From: Natranaerovirga pectinivora
GTDB taxonomy: Bacteria > Bacillota > Clostridia > Lachnospirales > DSM-24629
Length of the DNA: 64,000 bases
Direction: 5' to 3'
Assembly: GCF_004342165.1 (NCBI RefSeq)
Contig: NZ_SMAL01000001.1
Coordinates: 456,914 to 520,913 of the forward strand
A program made the position numbers and the translations under genes. Numbering within the stretch: position 1 is the stretch's first letter; each line of letters begins with the position of its first letter. The notes below the pieces were generated by a model. That model saw nothing but the letters and a program-made list of their open reading frames with translations. It searched no databases and was not told the DNA's origin. Shown here one piece after another: positions 1-9,415 of this stretch.

Positions 1-1
1 A

Positions 2-1417
2 AGGGGAACAGGTGTTATAATTGGCTTTGTTGATTCGGGGATAGATTATACTAACCCTGCATTTATAAAAAGGAATAACACATCAAAAATTCTATCGATT
101 TGGGATCAAACCATTCAAGAAGGATTGCCTCCTTCGAATTTTCAATATGGGACAGAATATACAAATAATGATATTAATATAGCCTTACAGAGCGAGAATC
201 CGTATGAAGTAGTGCCTTCAATTGATGAAACAGGTCATGGCACATTTTTAGCAGGTATTGCAGCAGGAGTGGCTATCGATGATACATTTGTAGGGGCAGC
301 TCCAGAAGCAGACGTTATAATGGTAAAATTAAAACCAGGAAAAAAATACATAAGAGATTTTTATTTGATAGAAGAAGATGCAATCGTTTATCAAGATAAT
401 GATATTATAATGGGTATACAATATCTTGTAGATAAAGCAGCAAGTGTAAACCGCCCATTGGTTATATGTTTAGGAATTGGTACTAATTTAGATGGTCATG
501 ACGGGACTTCTTTACTAGAGGAGTTTATTAATACCATTGGTGATATAACAGGCAAAGCTATAATAGTAGCTGCAGGGAATGAAGCTAATTTACGCCATCA
601 TTTTACGAACGTATATCCTTACAATACACCTTATCAAGATACAGAAGTCATTGTTGGTGGAAATGAGAGAGGCCTTTTTATAAATATATGGGCACAGGCA
701 CCAGATATTTATTCTATTGCCATATTATCACCAACAGGAGAATTTATTTCTAGAGTACCACCTATTGAAAGATGGAAAGAGTACACTTTATGGTTAGAAC
801 GCACTGAGATTTATATAAAATATATATCTATTGAACCAAGAACAGGAAGTCAATTAATTTTAATTAGAATTAAAGAACCAACTGAAGGTGTATGGACTTT
901 AAGAATTATTGGGGAAGTGGTTGTAGTAGGGCAATACAGCATATATTTGGATAGAGAAGGATGGATATTGCCAACAACAAGTTTTTTTATTTCTTCAATT
1001 TTCTCTACAGTAACGGTACCTGGAACGGCTAAAACTCCTATTACCGTAGGCGCATACAATCATTATGATGAAAGTCTATATATAAGTTCTGGCAGAGGTC
1101 CTACAAGGGCAGGCGTTTTAAAACCGGAGTTAGTTGCACCAGGTGTAAATGTCATTGGTCCCCTGCCTTTTAATCAATTAGGGGTTATGACAGGAACAAG
1201 TGTTGCAGCTGCCCATGTTGCTGGAGCTGCTGCATTATTATTTCAGTGGGGGATAGTTTTAGGTAATAATCCACAGATGAATACAAGGGCAATAAAACAA
1301 ATCCTAATAAGAGGTGCAGAAAGGAAAGGTCTATACGAATTTCCAAATAATTTATGGGGATACGGTATGCTAAATTTATTTAGGTCATTTGAAATCCTAA
1401 GAGGCAGGAGAAGTTAA
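2..1417 (+). CDS. Csp-like subtilisin protease (5' end outside window)
   Basis: C-terminal part of a clostridial Csp germination protease (subtilase family); the N-terminus and any propeptide lie left of the window. The reading frame is open from base 2. The catalytic triad is complete: Asp in FVDSGID (codon 32-34), His in ETGHGT (codon 236-238), Ser in GTSVAA (codon 1199-1201). Between His and Ser lies the roughly 200-residue beta-rich insertion typical of Csp proteins. Known role of the family: activating the cortex hydrolase SleC during spore germination. It is followed after 44 bp by a close paralogue. Sure of the family; the exact Csp type (A, B or C) cannot be assigned. Confidence 0.9.
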   Translation, partial: RGTGVIIGFVDSGIDYTNPAFIKRNNTSKILSIWDQTIQEGLPPSNFQYGTEYTNNDINIALQSENPYEVVPSIDETGHGTFLAGIAAGVAIDDTFVGAAPEADVIMVKLKPGKKYIRDFYLIEEDAIVYQDNDIIMGIQYLVDKAASVNRPLVICLGIGTNLDGHDGTSLLEEFINTIGDITGKAIIVAAGNEANLRHHFTNVYPYNTPYQDTEVIVGGNERGLFINIWAQAPDIYSIAILSPTGEFISRVPPIERWKEYTLWLERTEIYIKYISIEPRTGSQLILIRIKEPTEGVWTLRIIGEVVVVGQYSIYLDREGWILPTTSFFISSIFSTVTVPGTAKTPITVGAYNHYDESLYISSGRGPTRAGVLKPELVAPGVNVIGPLPFNQLGVMTGTSVAAAHVAGAAALLFQWGIVLGNNPQMNTRAIKQILIRGAERKGLYEFPNNLWGYGMLNLFRSFEILRGRRS

Positions 1418-1461
1418 GAGAAGTTAAGATTATTTAATATAATGTTAAATGTGGTGAGTAT

Positions 1462-3186
1462 ATGAAAAACAAAAATATAGAATCACAACAATTAAGTGAA
1501 TTAGATTGTAAAGTAGCTATAATGTCCAATGCATTTGCAGATTATATTGTTGACTATGAAGGTGATTTTTCTGAAATAACCCAAAGAGATAATGCTATCT
1601 GCTATCAAGTAATTGATGAAAAATATGTCGTTGTACATACCCCTAGGATTGAAAGCCCTTTCTTTGATTTTCCAAATATGCCAAGTTTATTCAGCCCCTG
1701 TGGTATAAGTAGTGTAGATTCCGCTGGAATTCTATTGCTTCATACACAACCTTATCTTACTTTAAGAGGAAGCGGCGTATTAATTGGATTCCTAGATACG
1801 GGCATAGATTATACCCATCCAGCTTTTATTTATGAAGACAATACAACAAAAATATTATCTATATGGGATCAAACCATTCAAGAAGGTATTCCACCAATAA
1901 ATTTTTTATATGGGTCAGAATATACAAGTTTTGATATTAATCAAGCTTTAGTTAGTGATAATCCTTATGATATAGTTCCATCAATTGATGAAATAGGCCA
2001 TGGGACATTTAACGCAGGTGTGGCTGCAGGTCGTTATATTGAAAGAGAACCCTTTGTTGGTGCAGCTCCAGATGCTGAAATCATAATGGTAAAATTAAAA
2101 CCTGCTAAAGAATATCTAAAGGAGATTTATTTATTAAGAGAAGATGCTGTTGCATACCAAGAAAATGATATTATGTTAGGTATTCAATATTTAATGCAGC
2201 AAGCTTCAATCTACGGGAGACCCTTAGTCATATGTATTACTGTAGGTAGTAATCAAGGCTCACATGATGGTACTTCTATTTTAGAGGAGTACTTAGAGAG
2301 GGTGTCTAAAATAATGGGCTACGCAGTGGTAGTTGCTGCAGGGAATGAAGCCAATCTAGGGCATCACTATTTAGGAAACTATCCAGAAGGCACACCTTTT
2401 CAAGATGTTGATATAAGTGTAGCTGAAAACGAAAGAGGCATTTGTGCTCAAATATGGGCACAAAGACCTGATGTATATTCTGTTGGTATTTTATCACCAA
2501 TTGGTAGTGTTGTTCCAAGAATAGCCCCAAGTATTCAATTACAAGAAGAGTTTGATTTACTATTAGAAAGAACAAGAATATATATTGAATATCAACTTAT
2601 AGAAGATAATTCAGGAGATCAATTAATAATATTAAGACTACAAAACCCTACACCAGGTATATGGACAATTAGAATATATGGTGATGTTGTTGTAACAGGA
2701 AGGTACAATATTTGGTTAGATCGAGAGGGATGGATTTTTCCTAGGACTCAATTTTTATCTCCAAATATTAGTGATACGATAACCATCCCTGGTACGGCAA
2801 ATACACCTATAACAGTAGGGGCATATAATCATTTAGACAATAGTATTTATATAGGTTCAGGTAGGGGACCCACTAGAGATGGTAGATTAAAGCCTGAAAT
2901 TGTAGCTCCAGGCGTTAATGTAATAGGGCCATTACCTAATAATCAATACGGTTCTAGGACAGGAACAAGTATTTCTGCATCACATGTGGCTGGTGCTGCA
3001 GCCCTCATACTTCAAGGGGCTATATTTGAAGGGGTAATTGGTATTACAAATACAAGATCAATTAAAAATATGCTTAATAGAGGGGCTACCAGACGATCAC
3101 CTATTATTTACCCTAATTATGTATGGGGATTTGGTGAGTTGGATTTAATAAATTCTTACGAAATATTACGTGGACGGTTAGATTAG
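1462..3186 (+). CDS. Csp-like subtilisin germination protease
   Basis: Full-length 574-residue paralogue of the preceding gene. An N-terminal region of about 95 residues could be the propeptide. The triad is intact: Asp112 in FLDTGID, His180 in EIGHGT, Ser503 in GTSISA. The inserted jelly-roll-like region spans about residues 270-430. In Clostridium perfringens and C. difficile, Csp proteases sit in the spore and convert pro-SleC to active SleC; in C. difficile two of three are catalytically dead, whereas both seen here look active. A modest GGTGAG lies upstream of the ATG. Probably co-transcribed with both neighbours. Confidence 0.92.
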   Translation: MKNKNIESQQLSELDCKVAIMSNAFADYIVDYEGDFSEITQRDNAICYQVIDEKYVVVHTPRIESPFFDFPNMPSLFSPCGISSVDSAGILLLHTQPYLTLRGSGVLIGFLDTGIDYTHPAFIYEDNTTKILSIWDQTIQEGIPPINFLYGSEYTSFDINQALVSDNPYDIVPSIDEIGHGTFNAGVAAGRYIEREPFVGAAPDAEIIMVKLKPAKEYLKEIYLLREDAVAYQENDIMLGIQYLMQQASIYGRPLVICITVGSNQGSHDGTSILEEYLERVSKIMGYAVVVAAGNEANLGHHYLGNYPEGTPFQDVDISVAENERGICAQIWAQRPDVYSVGILSPIGSVVPRIAPSIQLQEEFDLLLERTRIYIEYQLIEDNSGDQLIILRLQNPTPGIWTIRIYGDVVVTGRYNIWLDREGWIFPRTQFLSPNISDTITIPGTANTPITVGAYNHLDNSIYIGSGRGPTRDGRLKPEIVAPGVNVIGPLPNNQYGSRTGTSISASHVAGAAALILQGAIFEGVIGITNTRSIKNMLNRGATRRSPIIYPNYVWGFGELDLINSYEILRGRLD

Positions 3187-3222
3187 AGAATGTTCTTATA
3201 AAATTTTATCGGGGGTGTAACT

Positions 3223-4503
3223 ATGGAGACTTATGTGGTAAAACCAGAAGATACGTTATTTGATATTGCTATGGAATTTGGTGTTACTGAACAATCGATA
3301 ATGGAAACCAATACAATTCAACAACCTGAAGATTTGGTAGTTGGTCAGGCATTAATAATTCCAATATGGGGAACTTATTATTATACAGAACCAGGAGATA
3401 CTTTAGAAATAATTAGTGATAAAACAGGGGTTTCTGTCGATCAATTAATTCTTTTAAACGAGATTACAGATTCATATGATCTAGAAGTAGGAACAAGATT
3501 ATTCATACCACCAACACCCAGGAAAGTAATAGATGTGACCGCTTATGTAGATCTAGCAATGGGTGAAAGACTAATTAAGGATATAGGAAAAGCGGCGGAA
3601 CAATTAACTTTTATCAATGTCTTTAGTTATGAAATGAATCCAGATGGTACATTAAATCCAATAGATGATGAAGAAGTTGTTCAAACAGCCTATGGTAATA
3701 TTATTTCTCCTATTATGGTAGTCACCAATATAGCGCAAGGTCAATTCAGTAAAGAGTTAGCTACTATAGTACTAACAAATGAAGAATTCCAAGATCGCCT
3801 TTTAAGTGAGGCTTTATTAATTATGGAAAATAGAGGATATGATGGTATTGATTTTGACTTTGAGTATCTGGGCATTCAAAATCGTGATCATTATAATGCC
3901 TTTTTAAAAAAAGCTGTAGAGTTATTTAAACCATTAGGTTATATAGTTTCTACAGCCGTGGCTCCTAAAGATTTTCAAGACCAAGAAGGTATTATGTATG
4001 AGGGTCACGATTATAAAGGAATAGACCAGATGGTAGATTATGTTAATATTATGACTTATGAATGGAGCTGGTTAGGAGGAGCACCAAGGCCTGTTGCACC
4101 AATTAATGCAGTCAGGCAAGTTATGGAATATGCAGTTTCTGTAATGCCAAAAGAAAAAATTATGATGGGAATACCTTTATATGGGTATGATTGGACTTTG
4201 TCATATGAACAAGAAGGCGACTTCCCTATAGTAATAAGTCCTCAAAGGGCTTTAGAAATAGCAAAGGAATATGGCGCAGAGATACAATATGACAAAGAAG
4301 TGGAAGCACCATTTTTTACTTATACAGATGAGGAAGGTGCTTTCCATATTGTATGGTTTGAAGATGCAAGAAGTATTCAAGCAAAATTTGACTTAGTTAA
4401 AGAACTGGGAATAAAAGGCATAAATTTTTGGCTTATGGGAAAAGATTTTCCACAAAATTGGTTGTTAGTTGATGAAAATTTTATCGTTCGTAAAAACGTT
4501 TAG
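3223..4503 (+). CDS. LysM-GH18 spore peptidoglycan hydrolase (SleL/YaaH-like)
   Basis: 426 residues: two LysM domains (about 3-47 and 52-96) followed by a GH18 barrel (about 103-420). The GH18 catalytic signature DGIDFDFE covers 207-214, so Glu214 is the predicted acid. There is no signal peptide, as in SleL/YaaH proteins that are made in the mother cell and bound to the spore cortex or coat by LysM. Family role: N-acetylglucosaminidase acting on cortex fragments during germination. It starts at an ATG with a GGGGGTG ribosome site, 36 bp after the Csp gene, so the three genes form a germination operon. Confidence 0.9.
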   Translation: METYVVKPEDTLFDIAMEFGVTEQSIMETNTIQQPEDLVVGQALIIPIWGTYYYTEPGDTLEIISDKTGVSVDQLILLNEITDSYDLEVGTRLFIPPTPRKVIDVTAYVDLAMGERLIKDIGKAAEQLTFINVFSYEMNPDGTLNPIDDEEVVQTAYGNIISPIMVVTNIAQGQFSKELATIVLTNEEFQDRLLSEALLIMENRGYDGIDFDFEYLGIQNRDHYNAFLKKAVELFKPLGYIVSTAVAPKDFQDQEGIMYEGHDYKGIDQMVDYVNIMTYEWSWLGGAPRPVAPINAVRQVMEYAVSVMPKEKIMMGIPLYGYDWTLSYEQEGDFPIVISPQRALEIAKEYGAEIQYDKEVEAPFFTYTDEEGAFHIVWFEDARSIQAKFDLVKELGIKGINFWLMGKDFPQNWLLVDENFIVRKNV

Positions 4504-4785
4504 TTGTACCGATAAAATAAATAATCCAAAAAAACATGTGCTACCCGTAGTCTAGTATTACGGGGCTTATGAATATTAAAGGTGGACAAGATAACTTTGT
4601 GATGGCATCTGTCATAAGGGTTTTACTTGACTTTTACCAAACAATATTTTTATTAATCTAATGTTTTGAAATACTTTTAAAATTGCATTTATATATGGTA
4701 CAATATTATGTGTTTTAATTTTATAATAACATTTTTTTGTAATCCTAAAATATTTGTATCAATATAAAGATAAGAGGTCAATTAT
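4504..4785. other. Intergenic region, 282 bp
   Basis: A small inverted repeat (CCCGTA at 4544-4549 with TACGGG at 4559-4564) has no T run, so it is not a convincing terminator. A 30-codon open frame starts at ATG 4569 and ends at 4661; it has no clear ribosome site and no recognisable product, and may be a gene remnant. No riboswitch or RNA gene was recognised. Confidence 0.4.
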
Positions 4786-5658
4786 ATGGTTTTAAGAATG
4801 AACAAGAACAATACAAAAAAGGCTATACTAAGCATTTTATTAGTATTTATATTACTAATATTCTTTTTTATCTGGCAAAATAATTCTATTGTTATAACCC
4901 ATATAAATTATACCAATATAAAAATACCAACAGAATTTTATGAGTATACCATTGTCCAAATTTCTGATTTGCATAACAAGAATTTTGGAAAAAATCAAAT
5001 CAAGTTACTTAATAAAATTAAAGAAATAGGTCCAGATATCATTGTAGTAACAGGGGATATAATTGATGCTAGACATACTGATATAGATATAGCAATGACT
5101 TTTATTTATGGTGGGGTAAAAATTGCACCAATTTACTATGTATCAGGAAACCATGAAGCCAGATCTGGTGTTTACAATACCTTAAGAGAACAGTTAGAAG
5201 ATGCGGGGGTTACTATTCTAGATGATAACGCCCTAGAGTTAGTATTAAATGATTCATCTATTCAATTACTAGGCCTATCTGATCCAGCATTTATTCCATT
5301 TAGTTATATGGATAATCCTATTAATGATGTTATTGGTCGAAGATTAAATGAGCTAAATAGCCCTAGTGAAAACAATACATTTAAAATACTGCTTTCTCAC
5401 AGACCTGAATTATTAGAGATATATGTAGATAACAAGGTAGATTTAGTATTCACAGGACACGCTCATGGAGGACAATTTAGACTGCCTTTTATAGGTGGAT
5501 TATTTGCACCAAATCAAGGATTTTTCCCAAAATACACAAGTGGGGCTCATAGTGTAGAAGAAACAACAATGATTGTTAGTAGAGGGTTAGGGAATAGTAT
5601 TTTTCCCTTGAGAATTTTTAATAGACCAGAGATAATTGTTGTAAAATTAAATAATTGA
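4786..5658 (+). CDS. Membrane-anchored calcineurin-like metallophosphoesterase
   Basis: 290 residues with one N-terminal membrane segment (about 14-30) and an outer catalytic domain. The metal-binding motifs appear in order: SDLHN (in place of the usual DxH), TGDIID, GNHEA and GHAHGG. This matches the YkuE/YaeI group of metallophosphoesterases, some of which act on lipid headgroups such as UDP-2,3-diacylglucosamine-type substrates; the substrate here is unknown. Start ATG 4786 has AGAGGT upstream; ATG 4801 is a possible alternative. It stands alone, with a gap on each side. Confidence 0.85.
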   Translation: MVLRMNKNNTKKAILSILLVFILLIFFFIWQNNSIVITHINYTNIKIPTEFYEYTIVQISDLHNKNFGKNQIKLLNKIKEIGPDIIVVTGDIIDARHTDIDIAMTFIYGGVKIAPIYYVSGNHEARSGVYNTLREQLEDAGVTILDDNALELVLNDSSIQLLGLSDPAFIPFSYMDNPINDVIGRRLNELNSPSENNTFKILLSHRPELLEIYVDNKVDLVFTGHAHGGQFRLPFIGGLFAPNQGFFPKYTSGAHSVEETTMIVSRGLGNSIFPLRIFNRPEIIVVKLNN

Positions 5659-5698
5659 TATACCAATTGTAATTGATGTTTTTTAGCTACTAAGACGA

Positions 5699-5727
5699 TT
5701 GACAACTATGTATTACTGTTGTAATAT
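5699..5727 (+). promoter_or_regulatory. Sigma-A type promoter
   Basis: A perfect -35 TTGACA (5699-5704), a 17-bp spacer and TAATAT as -10 (5722-5727), about 40 bp before the Ntn hydrolase start. This predicts vegetative expression of that gene independent of the upstream phosphoesterase. Confidence 0.7.
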
Positions 5728-5765
5728 ATAAGTAGTATTACAAATGTAGTTTTAAGGGGGATTTT

Positions 5766-6854
5766 ATGAGCAAGGATATTAGGTTAAATTCGAATAACAA
5801 GAAAAAAGTGTTTAAACGAACCATTATAACTACTGTAAGTCTAATATTAGTAATAGTATTATTAATAGGTGTACTATTTCATAATGAAATTGCAACGATT
5901 GCATCCATAAAAAAAATTAATGATCGTCCAGTGTATGAAATGACCTATTATGGTGATTATGCTTTTGACAAATTCCTTGAAACAGGAGCATCCAGTGCAG
6001 AAGAATTAGAATTATTTTTAAGAAAAAGCCTTGCCCGTGGGATAATGAGTATTGGTATAAAGGAAAACCCGGATAGAGGTTGTTCAGCCTTCATTGCTAA
6101 AACACCTGAGGGTGATGTAATATTTGCAAGAAATTTAGACTATAGCTATACCGTCCCAATGATCTTAGAAACAAAAGCAAAGTCCAGTTATAGATCACTC
6201 TCTATAGCTAATATTTTGCATACTGAGAATGCTGAGTGGATTAATGATAAGTATGAATTTAAAATGACCCCTACTTTGAGACTGAAATCCCTGGCGTTAC
6301 CTTATTTAATTTTCGATGGCATGAATGAACACGGATTGGCTGTAGCAGTGTTTGCATTAATTGGATCAAAATCTACAATAGAAGAAAATAAAACTACACT
6401 TTATGACACAACCGTAATAAGGTTAATGCTGGATAAAGCTAAAAATGTAGAAGAAGCTATAAATTTAATATCGCAGTACAATGTGGCCTTTATTCCTAAA
6501 TCAGAAGTACATTTTATGTTTGCAGATGCTGATGGTAATTCAGCCATAGTTGAATATATCAGAGGAGAAGAAGTTGTTATACCTAAAGAGGGAGACTATC
6601 AAATTATTAGTAATTTCAGAATCCATGAAAACCGGAGTTTACAAGGTTTCGGAAGTGATCGATATTTAGCTTATGATGCTGTTCTTTCTGAATCTGGAGG
6701 CATTATTACTACTGAAGATGCTCTAAAATTATTGCAAGAAAATACCATTCCAGGAGATGAACAATGGTCTGTGGTATACAATTTAACTCAAAAAACAGTT
6801 TCTCTAACTATATATGACGATTATGATACATTATATTTTTATGAATTAGATTAA
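5766..6854 (+). CDS. Choloylglycine hydrolase-like Ntn hydrolase (linear amide C-N hydrolase)
   Basis: 362 residues. A membrane segment at about 21-38 anchors the protein outside the cell. RGCSAF places the candidate N-terminal nucleophile at Cys106, followed by FARNLDYSY, the conserved Arg/Asn/Asp region of choloylglycine/penicillin V acylase and acyl-CoA:6-APA acyltransferase-like enzymes. FDGMNEHGL and SDRYLAYD fit the same fold. If Cys106 is the mature N-terminus, autocleavage must remove the membrane anchor. The substrate (a linear amide) is not predictable. Own promoter upstream, ribosome site AAGGGGG, and a hairpin downstream. Confidence 0.82.
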   Translation: MSKDIRLNSNNKKKVFKRTIITTVSLILVIVLLIGVLFHNEIATIASIKKINDRPVYEMTYYGDYAFDKFLETGASSAEELELFLRKSLARGIMSIGIKENPDRGCSAFIAKTPEGDVIFARNLDYSYTVPMILETKAKSSYRSLSIANILHTENAEWINDKYEFKMTPTLRLKSLALPYLIFDGMNEHGLAVAVFALIGSKSTIEENKTTLYDTTVIRLMLDKAKNVEEAINLISQYNVAFIPKSEVHFMFADADGNSAIVEYIRGEEVVIPKEGDYQIISNFRIHENRSLQGFGSDRYLAYDAVLSESGGIITTEDALKLLQENTIPGDEQWSVVYNLTQKTVSLTIYDDYDTLYFYELD

Positions 6855-6858
6855 TATA

Positions 6859-6906
6859 AAAGACAAATCTGCAAACTTGCTAGCAAGGATTTGGAGATTT
6901 GTCTTT
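6859..6906 (+). terminator. 12-bp stem hairpin after the Ntn hydrolase gene
   Basis: AAAGACAAATCT (6859-6870) pairs perfectly with AGATTTGTCTTT (6895-6906). The loop holds a further palindrome, CTTGCTAGCAAG. The T run after it is short, so it may act as a processing or stabilising hairpin rather than a strict terminator. Confidence 0.55.
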
Positions 6907-6971
6907 CAACAAAGCTTGTGTCTCTTACGAAGGAAGAGTCATCGGCTTCGTTAATACGATTTAATATTTGT

Positions 6972-7006
6972 AAACAGATTAAGAAACCAATTAATCTGTT
7001 TTTTTA
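6972..7006 (+). terminator. Rho-independent terminator
   Basis: AAACAGATTA pairs with TAATCTGTTT across a 10-base loop, followed by seven T residues. It closes the unit that began at the promoter at 5699. Confidence 0.85.
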
Positions 7007-7147
7007 TTTTTCGAAATAATGTTCCAATTGTAGGCAATTATGGTATAATAATCATACTACTGTGTTAAATATTATAATTTGTAATAAAATAGGAGAGATT
7101 TATTAGAGTACTTCACTGAAGATATACTTAAGGGTAAATTTGGTGAT

Positions 7148-7237
7148 ATGCCATATGTGTATATTGATGGGAATTTAATATTTAACAAAAGGGCCTTTGA
7201 AGAATGGTTATATGAACTAGCCATTGAAGAAAAATAA
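7148..7237 (+). CDS. Small ORF or gene remnant before the PHP gene
   Basis: A frame open from 7088 to the stop at 7237 encodes a charged, helix-prone peptide. The only in-frame ATG is at 7148 (29 residues, begins MPYVYIDGNL), with a weak GGTG upstream. The coding-like frame extends 20 codons before this ATG without a usable start, so this may be the 3' end of a larger gene that lost its beginning. No family recognised. It ends 15 bp before the PHP start. Confidence 0.35.
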   Translation: MPYVYIDGNLIFNKRAFEEWLYELAIEEK

Positions 7238-7252
7238 GAAAGAGTGATTATC

Positions 7253-8077
7253 TTGAATTTGAACAATCTAAAAATAGACTTGCACATACACACCAATGCT
7301 TCTGATGGCACTTGGTCAAATGTAGAACTACTAAAAAATATTTATGAGAAAAACATAAAAATCTTTTCCATTACGGATCACGATACCATTACAAATAGTA
7401 TAAAAATGATCTCTATGGTGCCTGATGACCTTTATTTTATTGTAGGTGTAGAGATCACCTGTACTTTAGATGGTAAGGAGTTTCATATTCTAGGTTATGA
7501 TTTTGATATTCATAACAAAGCATTAAATAATTTATTAGTCTTTAACCGAATACAACGAGAAGAATCTAATAAAAAAGTGATTCAATATGCTTATGATACG
7601 AATATGTTAGATACCATAGAAAATTATAGTACCTATGAATATGACAAAGCTCGTGGTGGTTGGGAATCTTTAAATTACCTATATGACAATAAGGTTATTA
7701 GCAATTTAAAAGATTACTTCCAATTGGCCAAATCATCAAATGAATTTTTGGTTTTAAAGGAGCCACAAGAAGTTATTGAGATTATTAAAGATGCAGGGGG
7801 TTATGCCTTTTTAGCCCATCCTAGTGGGTATACGAATGGCAGTAATTTATCTATAGAATGCCTAGAAAGGTTTAAGAATTTTGGCATTTCTGGGATAGAG
7901 TGTTACTCTCCATATCTAAAGAGTTTAGAGGATGCAGCTTATTATATTAATTTTTGCAAAGAAAATGATTTGATGATCTCTGCTGGTTCCGATTGTCATG
8001 GGGGATTTACCAATAGAGACTTGGGTAGTCCAGAAGTTAACTTAAATCAATTGGATTTAAGATTTATAAAAATATAA
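7253..8077 (+). CDS. PHP-domain phosphoesterase
   Basis: About 274 residues. The PHP metal-binding motifs appear in order: DLHIHTNASDG, ITDHDT, LAHPSGY and SDCHGG. The family includes 3',5'-nucleotide bisphosphate phosphatases (YciV/RnaAM type) and histidinol phosphatase-like enzymes; the short length and motif layout fit a stand-alone PHP nucleotidase. A TTG start at 7253 with AAGAGTG upstream is preferred; GTG 7244 is the alternative. The substrate is inferred only. Confidence 0.85.
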   Translation: MNLNNLKIDLHIHTNASDGTWSNVELLKNIYEKNIKIFSITDHDTITNSIKMISMVPDDLYFIVGVEITCTLDGKEFHILGYDFDIHNKALNNLLVFNRIQREESNKKVIQYAYDTNMLDTIENYSTYEYDKARGGWESLNYLYDNKVISNLKDYFQLAKSSNEFLVLKEPQEVIEIIKDAGGYAFLAHPSGYTNGSNLSIECLERFKNFGISGIECYSPYLKSLEDAAYYINFCKENDLMISAGSDCHGGFTNRDLGSPEVNLNQLDLRFIKI

Positions 8078-8102
8078 ATTTATTTAAAAGGGGTTTTTTA
8101 AA

Positions 8103-8720
8103 ATGAATGGAAAGATGGATCAAGATCATCTTAAAAAGAGAGCTATATTAAGAACTGTAGGGCCAATAGTGCTTATAATTGGCATAATTTTTTTGATAAT
8201 AGGAATAGCAGATTTCTTCTCAGTTCCTAAATCACCCTTTGGGGGTTCAATCTCTCAGACACCTTTTGGTGGAAGTAATGATTTCTTTTCATCCACTCAA
8301 AACTTTGGTGGGGGACCTGATTTGTTTTGGTGCTTTTTTATTGCATTTCCTTTAATAGCAATTGGTATTGGTATGACATCCGCTGGTTATATGGGTGCAA
8401 TGGCTAGGTATCAAGCTAATGAGATTGCACCAGTAGGCAAAGATGTATTTAATTATATGGCAGATGGTACAAGTGAAGGTGTTAAGAATATTTCTAAAGC
8501 AATTCATAGCGGTGTTACTGAAAGCAAGAATGGCATTAGAAAAAATGAAATTAGTAAAAATGTTAAGTGTACCCACTGTAGTACACCCAATACAGATAAT
8601 GCAAAATTCTGTAATAACTGTGGTCAAAAAATACGTCTTATCTCTACTTGTTATTCTTGTGGGCAAGAAAATGATGTGAATGCAAAGTTCTGTAACCATT
8701 GTGGTTCTTCATTGATTTAG
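8103..8720 (+). CDS. Membrane protein with C-terminal double zinc ribbon
   Basis: 205 residues: two hydrophobic segments (about 21-38 and 75-97) separated by a Gly/Ser/Phe-rich loop containing a repeated PFGGS motif. A cytoplasmic tail carries two CxxC...CxxC zinc ribbons (about residues 153-172 and 181-200). Zinc-ribbon membrane proteins of this layout are common in Firmicutes and usually of unknown role. It follows the PHP gene by 25 bp with a GGGG ribosome site, and is probably in the same transcript. Confidence 0.8.
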   Translation: MNGKMDQDHLKKRAILRTVGPIVLIIGIIFLIIGIADFFSVPKSPFGGSISQTPFGGSNDFFSSTQNFGGGPDLFWCFFIAFPLIAIGIGMTSAGYMGAMARYQANEIAPVGKDVFNYMADGTSEGVKNISKAIHSGVTESKNGIRKNEISKNVKCTHCSTPNTDNAKFCNNCGQKIRLISTCYSCGQENDVNAKFCNHCGSSLI

Positions 8721-8774
8721 AACTGGAAAGTAAAGGATAGGGATTAAATATTAGGAAATTATAGGTGATATTGT

Positions 8775-9389
8775 ATGAAGAGTTTAATTAGGAGTTGGGA
8801 AAGTTGGTTGTTTTCAGCATTGTTTTATGCTTATTTTTTATTAGTTCACTGGAGTTTTAGAAATAATTTACCCCTTCAGCAGAATGACATTCTTTCACCA
8901 CAATTATATAGATTTCTTGTTTTTGTCTACCTAGGTATATGGGTTTATTATATAAGTATTTTTGCACAAGAATATCTACTTTATAAAAGGATAAATTCTG
9001 AGCCTTATAGGAAATTGTATACACCCAAAAAGAGTCTCTTTATATTTAGAATAATTATTATGGTAATCTGTCATATAATTTGTTGGTTTGTATTTTACTC
9101 TTGGAACTATTATATATGGATGCCATTAGTTATTATAATAGCGGCATTTGCCCCACCAAAAGTCATAGAACCCTCTATATATGAAACAGATCATTATATA
9201 ATTTGCTCAGGTTACAAGATATATTTTAATGACATAGAATCTTTTAGAGATGAATTTGGCTATAAAATTGATTTAATAATAAAAGGAAAGCCTTTTACAC
9301 TTAAGTGTGGTAATGGAAAGAAGTACGATATTGTACTTAAAAGGCTAGAGTATTGGCTAAATTCGAGAGAAAATACTGTGTTGAAGTAG
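8775..9389 (+). CDS. Four-helix membrane protein, unknown
   Basis: 204 residues. Four membrane segments fall in the first 125 residues, followed by a roughly 75-residue soluble domain of mixed beta character that could be PH-like (bPH) but shows no diagnostic motif. A comparable layout (membrane head, short beta tail) recurs in the product at 17518. The family was not recognised. Same direction as its neighbours, 54 bp after the zinc-ribbon gene. Confidence 0.7.
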   Translation: MKSLIRSWESWLFSALFYAYFLLVHWSFRNNLPLQQNDILSPQLYRFLVFVYLGIWVYYISIFAQEYLLYKRINSEPYRKLYTPKKSLFIFRIIIMVICHIICWFVFYSWNYYIWMPLVIIIAAFAPPKVIEPSIYETDHYIICSGYKIYFNDIESFRDEFGYKIDLIIKGKPFTLKCGNGKKYDIVLKRLEYWLNSRENTVLK

Positions 9390-9415
9390 TTTAATTATAA
9401 AAAGGAGACTAAAGT

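Noticed and set aside
4544..4564. CCCGTA/TACGGG hairpin as terminator or riboswitch
   Set aside because: Six-base stem without T run or conserved riboswitch core.
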